Notes under the pieces: model-generated
Told to the model about the DNA's origin: nothing
Database searches by the model: none
What the model saw: only the letters and a program-made list of their open reading frames with translations
NCBI GenBank assembly: GCA_013349435.1
Contig: DUZQ01000002.1
Coordinates: forward strand, 1 to 64,000
Source of the DNA: Planctomycetota bacterium
Lineage (GTDB): Bacteria > Planctomycetota > Phycisphaerae > Sedimentisphaerales > Anaerohalosphaeraceae
Reading direction: 5' to 3'
Length of the DNA stretch: 64,000 nt
Part shown: in pieces, positions 26,403 to 33,949 of the stretch
How the letters are laid out: each line of letters starts with the position of its first letter
How positions within the stretch are numbered: the first letter of the stretch is position 1
Position numbers and translations under genes: made by a program

Positions 26403-27455
26403 ATGCCGGTGATTTCAAAGATTCAGATAAAAAACGCTTCGATTACAAAAACGAATCTTTTCAAGCTCCTTGATTTAATCAGTCAAGAAAAATTCCTTAT
26501 AGCTCCGGCAGAGGGGCCGGACCTTGAAGACATTAATTTTTTGCCGGTTACGGGTGCCGAACAGATTTGTTTCGATTACGAAAACACGTTGGTACCGCCT
26601 AAGGAATACTTCTTCGGCCAATCCGAATGTATGTTCAGCTTCTCGCCGCGTTCCAATGAGAGCATCACTGTTACCGACCAGAGCGAGGAACTGGTTTTTT
26701 TCGGAGTCCGGCCGTGTGATGTTAAGGCCATCGAGCTGTTGGATAAATTCTACGAGAGGTCTTTTGTGGACGACTATTACCTCTCAAAGAGGGCCTGTTC
26801 CGTAATCATTTCAGTCGCCTGTTCACAGCTCAACGAAGAGTGTTTCTGCACATCCGTCGGCTCAGGTCCTGTACTGACCGAGGGCTTTGATATTCAGCTT
26901 ATCGACGCGGGCAACGATTTTGCCGTTCAGGTTGGTTCGGAAAAAGGCCTGCAGTTGTACGAACAATATCAGGATTTTTTCGGTGCGCCTATTGATGTGG
27001 ACGCTGAAAAAGAATTCGAAAAAGCGAAAGCATCCGAGCCCGGTTTCGACCTTCAGCGAGTCTATGACAGGCTGAAGTCGAACAAGGTCGATGACCGGTT
27101 GTGGGCTGATATCGCCCGAAGGTGTCAAAGCTGCGGCCTGTGCCTGCTGCTTTGTCCGACCTGCTCATGTTATACCGTGATTGACCGGGTAACACCCAAC
27201 GGTCGGAACCTGCGTATGAGAGAATGGGATTGTTGCTACTTCGAGGGTTTTACAAGGATGGCCGGCGGGCAAAATCCCGTCAAGCCGAAAGAGGAAATGA
27301 TTAAACGCAAATACTACCACAAACTGGTTCAGCAGATAGACGAGTTCGGCATGAGCGGCTGTACCGGTTGCGGGCGATGCAATACCGTATGTGTCGGAAA
27401 CGTCAACTGGCTCGAGAACATTCGCAAAATCGAAGGGAGCGGTCGGGATGTTTAA
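26403..27455 (+). CDS. Iron-sulfur electron-transfer subunit, sulfhydrogenase-beta-like (HydB)
   Basis: A 350-residue protein of the 4Fe-4S dicluster family related to the beta subunit of cytosolic sulfhydrogenase. The N-terminal part contains FFGVRPCDVKAIELLD, a family hallmark. Two cluster motifs lie at the C-terminal side: CQSCGLCLLLCPTCSC (near residue 240) and CTGCGRCNTVC (near 320). It follows fdhA by 18 bp and overlaps the FAD/NAD subunit, so it probably carries electrons between that subunit and formate dehydrogenase (or the hydrogenase). Confidence 0.87.
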   Translation: MPVISKIQIKNASITKTNLFKLLDLISQEKFLIAPAEGPDLEDINFLPVTGAEQICFDYENTLVPPKEYFFGQSECMFSFSPRSNESITVTDQSEELVFFGVRPCDVKAIELLDKFYERSFVDDYYLSKRACSVIISVACSQLNEECFCTSVGSGPVLTEGFDIQLIDAGNDFAVQVGSEKGLQLYEQYQDFFGAPIDVDAEKEFEKAKASEPGFDLQRVYDRLKSNKVDDRLWADIARRCQSCGLCLLLCPTCSCYTVIDRVTPNGRNLRMREWDCCYFEGFTRMAGGQNPVKPKEEMIKRKYYHKLVQQIDEFGMSGCTGCGRCNTVCVGNVNWLENIRKIEGSGRDV

Positions 27456-28287
27456 CAGCAGAACGTATATTCCAAGAGCAACGATAATACAGGATATCGA
27501 GGACCTGACATACGACACGAGGCTTTTCAGGTTGAAATTCAAAGGCCTCGGCGACTGCGACAACAGCAGCGAGAGCGATTATGAACCGGGCCAGTTTGTT
27601 CAGGTATCGGTTCTTGGTATGGGGGAGGCGCCGATTTCGATTTGCTCAAGCCCAAAGGACAAAGGTTTTTTTGAATTGTGTGTTCGCAATACGGGAGGAG
27701 TTACAGGGGCGATGCAAAAACTTGAAAAAGGAGATGAAATCGGGGTCAGGGGACCTTACGGTAACAACTTTGCGATTGAAAAAGCGACAGGCCGGGACTG
27801 CGCATTCATAGCGGGAGGTATCGGGCTGGCACCTCTGCGTTCGGTAATAAAGTACGTGACGGCAAAAAGGGCGGATTACGGCAAGTTAGCGATTCTCTAC
27901 GGTGCAAGAACAAAAGAAGATATTGTTTTTGCGGACGAACTGAGCCAATGGGCGCAGATTGAGAGTGTCGAGGTGCACCTGACAATAGACGAGCCGCAGG
28001 AAGCCTGGACCGGCAGGACCGGCGTCGTTACCACTTTGATTGGTGAAATCAGCGATATGTCCGAAGGTAAGTGCTTTGTGTGCGGGCCGCCGATTATGAT
28101 TCACTTCACTATTAAGGAGCTTCTCGACGCCGGATGGACCGAGGAGAATATCATTATGACGCTGGAGCGACACATGAAATGCGGCGTGGGTAAATGCGGT
28201 CACTGTTATATCGGAGACAAATATGTCTGCACAGACGGACCGGTATTTACGTATTCTCAAATAAACGCTTTGGAAGTTGAAGTCTGA
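27448..28287 (+). CDS. FAD/NAD(P)-binding subunit, sulfhydrogenase-gamma-like (HydG)
   Basis: A 279-residue ferredoxin-NADP-reductase-like subunit. The N-terminal FAD domain shows EPGQFVQVSV and APISICSSP; the NAD domain shows FIAGGIGLAPLRSVI and CFVCGPPIMIHFT. A C-terminal [2Fe-2S] motif CGVGKCGHCYIGDKYVC fits dihydroorotate-dehydrogenase-electron-transfer and HydG proteins. ATG 27448 has AAGGGA upstream and overlaps hydB by 8 bp. It is likely the NAD(P)H port for the formate dehydrogenase. Confidence 0.88.
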   Translation: MFNSRTYIPRATIIQDIEDLTYDTRLFRLKFKGLGDCDNSSESDYEPGQFVQVSVLGMGEAPISICSSPKDKGFFELCVRNTGGVTGAMQKLEKGDEIGVRGPYGNNFAIEKATGRDCAFIAGGIGLAPLRSVIKYVTAKRADYGKLAILYGARTKEDIVFADELSQWAQIESVEVHLTIDEPQEAWTGRTGVVTTLIGEISDMSEGKCFVCGPPIMIHFTIKELLDAGWTEENIIMTLERHMKCGVGKCGHCYIGDKYVCTDGPVFTYSQINALEVEV

Positions 28288-28292
28288 TTTTA

Positions 28293-28331
28293 GACGGAAT
28301 ACCGACGCGGTCCCGTCCGGAGAGCTTTTTT
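28293..28331 (+). terminator. Weak terminator-like hairpin at the end of the island
   Basis: GACGG (28293-28297) pairs with CCGTC (28313-28317), enclosing CCG/CGG, and six Ts follow at 28326-28331 after an 8-nt gap. The gap makes it a poor intrinsic terminator, but it lies exactly where the island would end. Confidence 0.35.
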
Positions 28332-28362
28332 ATGTGATAAGTTTCTTTTCGAGGTATAAAAT

Positions 28363-29283
28363 ATGAATATAGCAGGGGATGCAACAGAATTAATCGGCAG
28401 GACACCCTTGGTCTGGCTGAATAAAATAGGTCGAAATTGTAGAGCTAAAATCGCAGGTAAGCTGGAATTTTTCAACCCCGCCGGCAGCATCAAAGACCGT
28501 ATAGGTGTCAGTATGATATTAACTGCCGAACGTGAGGGTAAAATCAAGCCACCGATGACTATCATCGAACCGACCAGCGGCAATACCGGCATTGCCCTTG
28601 CGTGGGTTGCGGCGGCAAGGGGTTACAAGCTGATATTAGCCATGCCCGAATCGATGTCCATCGAACGGCGGAAACTGCTTCAACTGCTCGGCGCTCAACT
28701 TGTTCTCACCCCCGCCAAGGAGGGCATGCCCGGCGCAATAAAAAAGGCGCGCCAAATTCTAAATGAAACCGATGATGCCTTCATGCCGAGCCAGTTTGAG
28801 AATCCCGCCAATCCCCAAATACACAGAGAGACCACCGCCGAGGAGATTTGGCGGGATACCGACGGTACGGTGGACATTTTTGTTGCCGGCGTCGGTACCG
28901 GCGGGACTATTACCGGTGTGGGCGATGTGCTCAAATCCCGCAAACCATCTGTCCAAATAATAGCGGTCGAGCCTTCAAGCTCGCCGGTCCTTTCCGGCGG
29001 AAAACCTGCGCCCCACAAAATTCAGGGCATAGGAGCCGGTTTCGTTCCGGACGTCTTAAATATGAAAGTTGTTGACGAGGTCGTTCAGGTAGATGATAAC
29101 GAATCCTTGACTATGGCCGGACGCCTTGCAAAAGAAGAGGGCATACTCGCCGGGATTTCCTCCGGGGCATCGGTGGCGGCGGCGGTTAAGGTGGCTATGC
29201 GCAAATCAAACGCCGACAAACTTGTTGTTGTGATATTACCCGACACGGGTGAAAGATATTTGAGCACAGCCCTTTTTGCCTGA
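28363..29283 (+). CDS. cysK: Cysteine synthase (O-acetylserine sulfhydrylase)
   Basis: A 306-residue PLP enzyme that makes cysteine from O-acetylserine and sulfide. The PLP lysine is K44 in NPAGSIKDR, the substrate loop [10 protein letters not shown] and the phosphate loop [12 protein letters not shown] are intact, and the length is typical. ATG 28363 is preceded by GAGGT. The sulfur-transfer enzyme MnmA follows, so the pair may share sulfur supply. CysK versus CysM cannot be separated by eye. Confidence 0.93.
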   Translation: MNIAGDATELIGRTPLVWLNKIGRNCRAKIAGKLEFFNPAGSIKDRIGVSMILTAEREGKIKPPMTIIEPTSGNTGIALAWVAAARGYKLILAMPESMSIERRKLLQLLGAQLVLTPAKEGMPGAIKKARQILNETDDAFMPSQFENPANPQIHRETTAEEIWRDTDGTVDIFVAGVGTGGTITGVGDVLKSRKPSVQIIAVEPSSSPVLSGGKPAPHKIQGIGAGFVPDVLNMKVVDEVVQVDDNESLTMAGRLAKEEGILAGISSGASVAAAVKVAMRKSNADKLVVVILPDTGERYLSTALFA

Positions 29284-29332
29284 GTGGGCATGAATTTGCC
29301 AGGAGCAGCAGGTCTCGGATTTTTTTGGAAGC

Positions 29333-30457
29333 ATGACCGGCAAATATAACATAAAACTAATGCCGCCGAGTTTTTCACCGTGGCAGCCCAAGAAAGACCT
29401 TTCCAGGCAGGTCGCGGTGTTAATGAGCGGCGGGGTTGACAGCAGCGTCGCCGCACACCTGCTCACAAAAGCCGGCTGGGAAGTGCTCGGCATTACAATG
29501 AAAATACCCGTATCCTGCGACACAGGTGCCCGCCCCCCCGGTCCAGGAGAGGCGGTGAGGGTTTGCCGCCGGATGAACATACCACATTACTACATAAATA
29601 TTACGGGGGCCTTTGAAAAACTCATTATCGAACCCTTTCGCAGGTCATATTTGAGCGGACAAACGCCTAATCCCTGTGTTGACTGTAATACACTTTTGAA
29701 ATTCTCGCTGGTTTGGGGTTTCGTGGCCGAGAGGCTCGGGGTAAAATACCTTGCCACGGGACACTACGGGCGGGTTATCACGGCCGGCAATCATGCCCGG
29801 CTGGGTATGGCAAACGATAAGGCCAAGGACCAGAGCTATTTTATTTACGGCATATCCGCGGAAAAGCTCACAAACCTTATCCTTCCGGTGGGCGAATTAA
29901 CAAAGGCAAAGGTCCGCTCAATTGCCGCCGAACTCAATCTCAGTGCCGCCTCGAGGGCTGAGAGCATGGAGTTATGTTTTGCTGCCGAAGGCGACTACCG
30001 GCAGGTGCTGGGCGATGCCGGCACCGGAAAGCCCGGTGATATAACGGACATGAAGGGCAATAAAATCGGTATTCACAACGGTATTGCCAACTATACTTTA
30101 GGCCAAAGACGTGGTGTTGGTTTTGCCGGAGGAGTGCCGCTTTACGTAGGAAAAATCGACGCCAGCGCCAACACTATCGCCTTGGGCACAAGAGAGGAAA
30201 TAAGCTCATCTGTTATCCGGGCAAATAAAATCAATGTTCTTATTCCAGAAGAATTTGCTCCGGGACGAAGGTGTTTCGGCAAGATTCGCTCGTATGGCCG
30301 GCCACAGCCGTGCAAAATCACCGAGGCTGATAATGATAGTATGACGGTTGAGTTTGACAAAGCCCAATTTGCGCCCTGCCCCGGCCAGAGCCTTGTCCTG
30401 TATAACAGCGACGATTACATAATCGCCGGTGGTAAAATCGCAGCGATAAATGTATAA
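29333..30457 (+). CDS. mnmA: tRNA-specific 2-thiouridylase
   Basis: A 374-residue PP-loop ATPase that thiolates U34 of Lys, Glu and Gln tRNAs. The ATP motif LMSGGVDSSVAA is near residues 29-41. The two catalytic cysteines lie in TPNPCVDCN and in SMELCFAAEGDY, matching the TPNPC and ICF motifs of the family. ATG 29333 gives a roughly 25-residue leader before the domain; a later ATG at 29360 is possible. It is convergent with the lipoprotein gene just downstream. Confidence 0.93.
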   Translation: MTGKYNIKLMPPSFSPWQPKKDLSRQVAVLMSGGVDSSVAAHLLTKAGWEVLGITMKIPVSCDTGARPPGPGEAVRVCRRMNIPHYYINITGAFEKLIIEPFRRSYLSGQTPNPCVDCNTLLKFSLVWGFVAERLGVKYLATGHYGRVITAGNHARLGMANDKAKDQSYFIYGISAEKLTNLILPVGELTKAKVRSIAAELNLSAASRAESMELCFAAEGDYRQVLGDAGTGKPGDITDMKGNKIGIHNGIANYTLGQRRGVGFAGGVPLYVGKIDASANTIALGTREEISSSVIRANKINVLIPEEFAPGRRCFGKIRSYGRPQPCKITEADNDSMTVEFDKAQFAPCPGQSLVLYNSDDYIIAGGKIAAINV

Positions 30458-30465
30458 CGTTTCGT

Positions 30466-31035
30466 CTAATTGCCCTGACGCATTTTGTTACGGAGTCTCT
30501 TTTCGGCATCGGCGTTCCAATAACCGCAATCAAGCTCTATAAATACAGACGTATAAGGCAGCGTTATATTCGTCTTAAATACAATTACTTTGAACATCTC
30601 GGCGGCATCATCCATCGTGGTTATTAACCTGTCATTTGGCATTGTCCTGACCGTACGGTTTTGTAACAGAAGCCCCAACTGGTTGCGATAGGCCCTTATT
30701 CCGGGCGCATCCACCTCTGAAACGTTATCTAATTCATCGTTGATATATACAACAGGTTTGACGTGCGGGGCATCATCCACCGCGTCAAGGACCGCCCGGA
30801 CCGTTTCGAGCTGCCCCCGGCCGGTAACTACAGTTTCAATGCCCGGCTTATTCTGGGCCGGATACGCGGAATCTGCAACCACAATCCAATTGCGTTGCCC
30901 CATCTTGGGAAGGATACGCCAGAGCCTGCCCCGGCCCGTGGTGCGGCAACCCGCGGACAAGCCAATCATCAATAACAAAACCGATAAAATAATAGACCAA
31001 CCGCCGGGAACGAAGGTTTTCCTTTTTCTTGTCAT
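30466..31035 (-). CDS. Lipoprotein with RbsD/FucU-like fold (tentative)
   Basis: A 189-residue protein with a signal peptide ending in the lipobox LSAGC (Cys30). The mature part has KMGQRNWIVVADSAYPAQN, KPGIETV and, near the end, LPYTSVFIELDCGYWNAD. These line up with the MGHGDxIVIADxxFP and late YxNVILKKG regions of sugar mutarotases (compare FucU at 35322), but the catalytic His of MGHGD is Gln here. It may therefore be a non-enzymatic sugar-binding or structural lipoprotein. The homology was judged by eye and needs a profile search. The gene is convergent with mnmA. Confidence 0.55.
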   Translation of the reverse strand: MTRKRKTFVPGGWSIILSVLLLMIGLSAGCRTTGRGRLWRILPKMGQRNWIVVADSAYPAQNKPGIETVVTGRGQLETVRAVLDAVDDAPHVKPVVYINDELDNVSEVDAPGIRAYRNQLGLLLQNRTVRTMPNDRLITTMDDAAEMFKVIVFKTNITLPYTSVFIELDCGYWNADAEKRLRNKMRQGN

Positions 31036-31161
31036 GATATTACCCCTTTCTTGCTTCTATTGGATAATTATACTATGATTCAGCCTGTTAAGCGAGAAAG
31101 ATGTTGTAAACAAAAAGCTTCTAACTAAAAAAAGATGCCGATGAATTGAAAGGTTTCAATT

Positions 31162-32202
31162 GTGGCGGATAAAAACAAAAGGGCTGTTGACGTCCTCGAT
31201 AAAGACAGCCTTATTGTCGTCTCCGGGGCCGGGGGATTTATCGCCGGGGCACTGACTAAATATTTCAGGGAACAGGGCTTCAACCGCATCCGTGCAATCG
31301 ACAAAAAGCCTCTGGACCAGTGGTATCAGCGGGTCAGCGGTGTCGAATCTTTGCAAATGGACTTGAGCGAAAAAGACACCTGCACAAAGGCTTGCGAGGG
31401 AGCGACGGAGGTATATAACTTAGCTGCGGATATGGGCGGCATGGGCTTTATTGAAAGGTTCAGAATCGAGTGTCTGCGAAGTATTTTGATAAATACACAC
31501 ATGGTTGAAGCGGCATATCAGGCAGGGGCGGGCCGTTACTTTTTCAGCTCGTCGGCCTGTGTATACAATACCACCCTGCAGGCCGACCCGAATGTCCGAG
31601 CATTGAAAGAATTGGACGCGTATCCGGCTATGGCCGAGAGGGGCTACGGCTGGGAAAAACTGATGTCCGAGATGTTCTGTCGGGAATACTGGGCCGAACG
31701 CGAAATGAAAACCTTTATCGCGCGTTTCCACAATGTGTATGGGCCGTATGGAACATGGGATGGTGGCAGAGAAAAGGCTCCCGCCGCCATGTGCCGCAAG
31801 GTCATAGAAGCCGAGGATACCGGCAATTATGAAATCACCATCTGGGGCGACGGCCGCCAGACGCGAAGCTTTATGTATATCGATGACTGCCTGGACGGTA
31901 TCGATATGATTATGCACTGCGATAAACTGATAGCAACCCCAATCAATCTTGGGTCGAATTATCTTGTTTCCATCAATGATCTGGTGTCAATTGTTGAAAA
32001 GATTGCCGGGATTAAATTAAAACGTAATTATGACCCCGATGCCCCCAAGGGGGTGGCAGGCAGAAACAGCGATAACACTTTCATCAAGCAGGTGCTTGAC
32101 TGGCAGCCGGCGACTCCGCTTGAGGAAGGAATGGAAAAAACATATTACTGGATTCAAAAACAGTATACCGACCGTAAAGCGGGTAAACGTACCGTAAGTT
32201 AA
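31162..32202 (+). CDS. GDP-mannose 3,5-epimerase-like NDP-sugar epimerase
   Basis: A 346-residue extended short-chain dehydrogenase. It has the Rossmann motif GAGGFIAG near residue 21, NLAADMGGMGFI, the SSACVY motif with C133, the YxxxK pair at Y162/K166, and RFHNVYGPYGTW followed by GGREKAPAA. These blocks, including the catalytic Cys, closely follow the plant GDP-mannose 3,5-epimerase that makes GDP-L-galactose/gulose. GTG 31162 has GAAAGG upstream. It is followed by a GHMP-kinase-like and a nucleotidyltransferase gene. The substrate is inferred from these motifs. Confidence 0.82.
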   Translation: MADKNKRAVDVLDKDSLIVVSGAGGFIAGALTKYFREQGFNRIRAIDKKPLDQWYQRVSGVESLQMDLSEKDTCTKACEGATEVYNLAADMGGMGFIERFRIECLRSILINTHMVEAAYQAGAGRYFFSSSACVYNTTLQADPNVRALKELDAYPAMAERGYGWEKLMSEMFCREYWAEREMKTFIARFHNVYGPYGTWDGGREKAPAAMCRKVIEAEDTGNYEITIWGDGRQTRSFMYIDDCLDGIDMIMHCDKLIATPINLGSNYLVSINDLVSIVEKIAGIKLKRNYDPDAPKGVAGRNSDNTFIKQVLDWQPATPLEEGMEKTYYWIQKQYTDRKAGKRTVS

Positions 32203-32235
32203 AAATAATTTGAACCTCACAGAGAAACATGTGAA

Positions 32236-33039
32236 ATGAACGAGAGGAAAAAACCCGCCATTACGGACATCATCGGGCGTATTCAGTATCGTTTAGCGCT
32301 GGCGGGAGGCTGGATTGACCAGCCTTTTATGTCAAAACAAAATCCCTCCCCCCCCGGCTCAATGGTCGTTGTGGCGGTCGAGCCGCAGTTTCGCTGGATG
32401 GACCGGGCCGGCATTTGCCAGAGCACACGCTCAATAGCATTGAATTTGTGGGGAGGCGATTTGCCCGATGAAGACCCGGAAAAACTCGTTCGCCTCTTGT
32501 ACGAGGTTGAAAACAAGGACAAAAAAGACCCTTCCGGTTCACAGGATATGATCGGAATTATCTATCCGGGTATCAATCGTCTCGACTATGATTATGCGTA
32601 TGAGGGCGGTTATTTTCCCCGGCATATCGAATCAAATAACGACCCGCAAATCGCCGCCTGGCTCGAGAGTATTCTGTATATTCTCCCGGTGAACACCAGG
32701 CCGGACGGATATAAACCCTTAGAAAGGCGGAATCTGTTTCCAGATTGGGTCGGGCGACTGGCCCAATCCGGCAGGGATTGTTTCGACGCTATTACCAAAA
32801 AGGACATCCGTGCCCTCGGAAAATCGCTCAACGAATGCATGAAGTGCTGGCATATGCTGTTGCCGGACACCTTGGAGCATCCAACGTTAAAGGTGGACCT
32901 GCTTTCCCTGTTGGAATACTATCAGGCCAACTATCCCGGCGCAATGTATTCCGGCTGTGGAGGCGGATACCTTTATGTGATATCGGATGAAAAGGTCCCC
33001 GGAGCATTTAAGATAAAGGTTAAGATCGCCACCAAATGA
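32236..33039 (+). CDS. Divergent GHMP-kinase-like protein
   Basis: A 267-residue protein. The N-terminus RIQYRLALAGGWIDQPF resembles the first motif of GHMP sugar kinases. DPSGSQDMIGIIYPG resembles the SGxQD motif of heptose/fucose kinases, and GAMYSGCGGGYLYVIS resembles the C-terminal glycine motif. The expected glycine-rich phosphate-binding loop (PxxxGLGSSAA) between motifs 1 and 3 appears to be absent. It overlaps the nucleotidyltransferase by 4 bp (ATGA), so both act together, perhaps as a sugar-1-phosphate maker and activator. Activity as a kinase is uncertain. Confidence 0.7.
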   Translation: MNERKKPAITDIIGRIQYRLALAGGWIDQPFMSKQNPSPPGSMVVVAVEPQFRWMDRAGICQSTRSIALNLWGGDLPDEDPEKLVRLLYEVENKDKKDPSGSQDMIGIIYPGINRLDYDYAYEGGYFPRHIESNNDPQIAAWLESILYILPVNTRPDGYKPLERRNLFPDWVGRLAQSGRDCFDAITKKDIRALGKSLNECMKCWHMLLPDTLEHPTLKVDLLSLLEYYQANYPGAMYSGCGGGYLYVISDEKVPGAFKIKVKIATK

Positions 33040-33854
33040 CAAATACAATTATCACATCAGGCACCTTTGATAACCTTTGCTCGAACCAGGTTCGTTTCTT
33101 ACATGAGATTGCAAAACTTGGACAGGTCCATCTTTTGCTTCTCAGCGACGAGTTTGTCGAGGCTGTGGGGAGCGGGAAACCGAAATTTCCTCTGCCGGAA
33201 AGACATTATTATCTCCGGGCCTTTCGGTATGTAAGCAGGGTCCATATTATAACGGACCCGGCCCAATTGCAGAATATACCGGGGATAATCGGTGAAAAAG
33301 CGGATTTGTGGTGTATCCTGCCATCTGAAGAAAGCCCCAAATGCAGGCAGTATGCTGAATCCGGAGGTATCGGGTACAAAATAGTGCCTGATGAGCAGCT
33401 TGGCGGCTTTCCTGAAAACGACATAAGCCACGAGCCAACTTCCGGCAAAAGAGTAATTGTAACCGGTTGCTTCGATTGGCTTCATTCGGGCCATATTCGA
33501 TTCCTTGAAAAAGCCTCGGAGTATGGCGATCTTTATGTAGCTGTAGGTAACGATGAGAATATCAAGAAACTCAAAGGACCGGGGCACCCGATGTTTTCAC
33601 AGGACGAACGAAGATACATGGTCGCTGCCGTTCGCTTCGTAAAAGAAACGCTGATTTCATCGGGTCACGGCTGGCTGGACGCCGAACCCGAAATTCGCCG
33701 GATAAAACCGGACATTTACATCGTAAATGAAGACGGGGACAAAGAAGTTAAACGCAAATACTGTGAAACTTTCGGTATCGAGTATGTTGTATTAAAACGC
33801 CTGCCCAAAAACGGGCTGCCGACAAGAATAAGTACCAATCTCCGCGGTTTTTGA
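33036..33854 (+). CDS. Tandem cytidylyltransferase-like protein
   Basis: A 272-residue protein with two nucleotidyltransferase-fold halves. The C-terminal half is canonical: GCFDWLHSGHIRFLEKA (near 144-160) has the HxGH motif, and a typical DERRYMVAAVRFV helix follows. The N-terminal half begins TSGTFDNLCSNQVRFLHEIA, with the same pattern but with HxGH replaced by CSNQ, so it looks like a degenerate duplicate. It probably transfers a nucleotide to a sugar phosphate made by the neighbouring GHMP protein, as in HldE-type ADP-heptose synthesis. The sugar and nucleotide are unknown. Confidence 0.8.
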   Translation: MTNTIITSGTFDNLCSNQVRFLHEIAKLGQVHLLLLSDEFVEAVGSGKPKFPLPERHYYLRAFRYVSRVHIITDPAQLQNIPGIIGEKADLWCILPSEESPKCRQYAESGGIGYKIVPDEQLGGFPENDISHEPTSGKRVIVTGCFDWLHSGHIRFLEKASEYGDLYVAVGNDENIKKLKGPGHPMFSQDERRYMVAAVRFVKETLISSGHGWLDAEPEIRRIKPDIYIVNEDGDKEVKRKYCETFGIEYVVLKRLPKNGLPTRISTNLRGF

Positions 33855-33890
33855 CCGTCAAAATTTTCTGTAAGGACACACAATAAAAAA

Positions 33891-33918
33891 TTGATACAAA
33901 ATGAATTTGATTTAATAT
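33891..33918 (+). promoter_or_regulatory. Likely sigma70 promoter for fucP-fucU-GH29
   Basis: TTGATA (33891-33896), 16-bp spacer, TAATAT (33913-33918), about 30 bp before the fucP start in very AT-rich sequence. Confidence 0.5.
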
Positions 33919-33949
33919 TATCAAAATTACTTTTAACATAGGACGCCCA

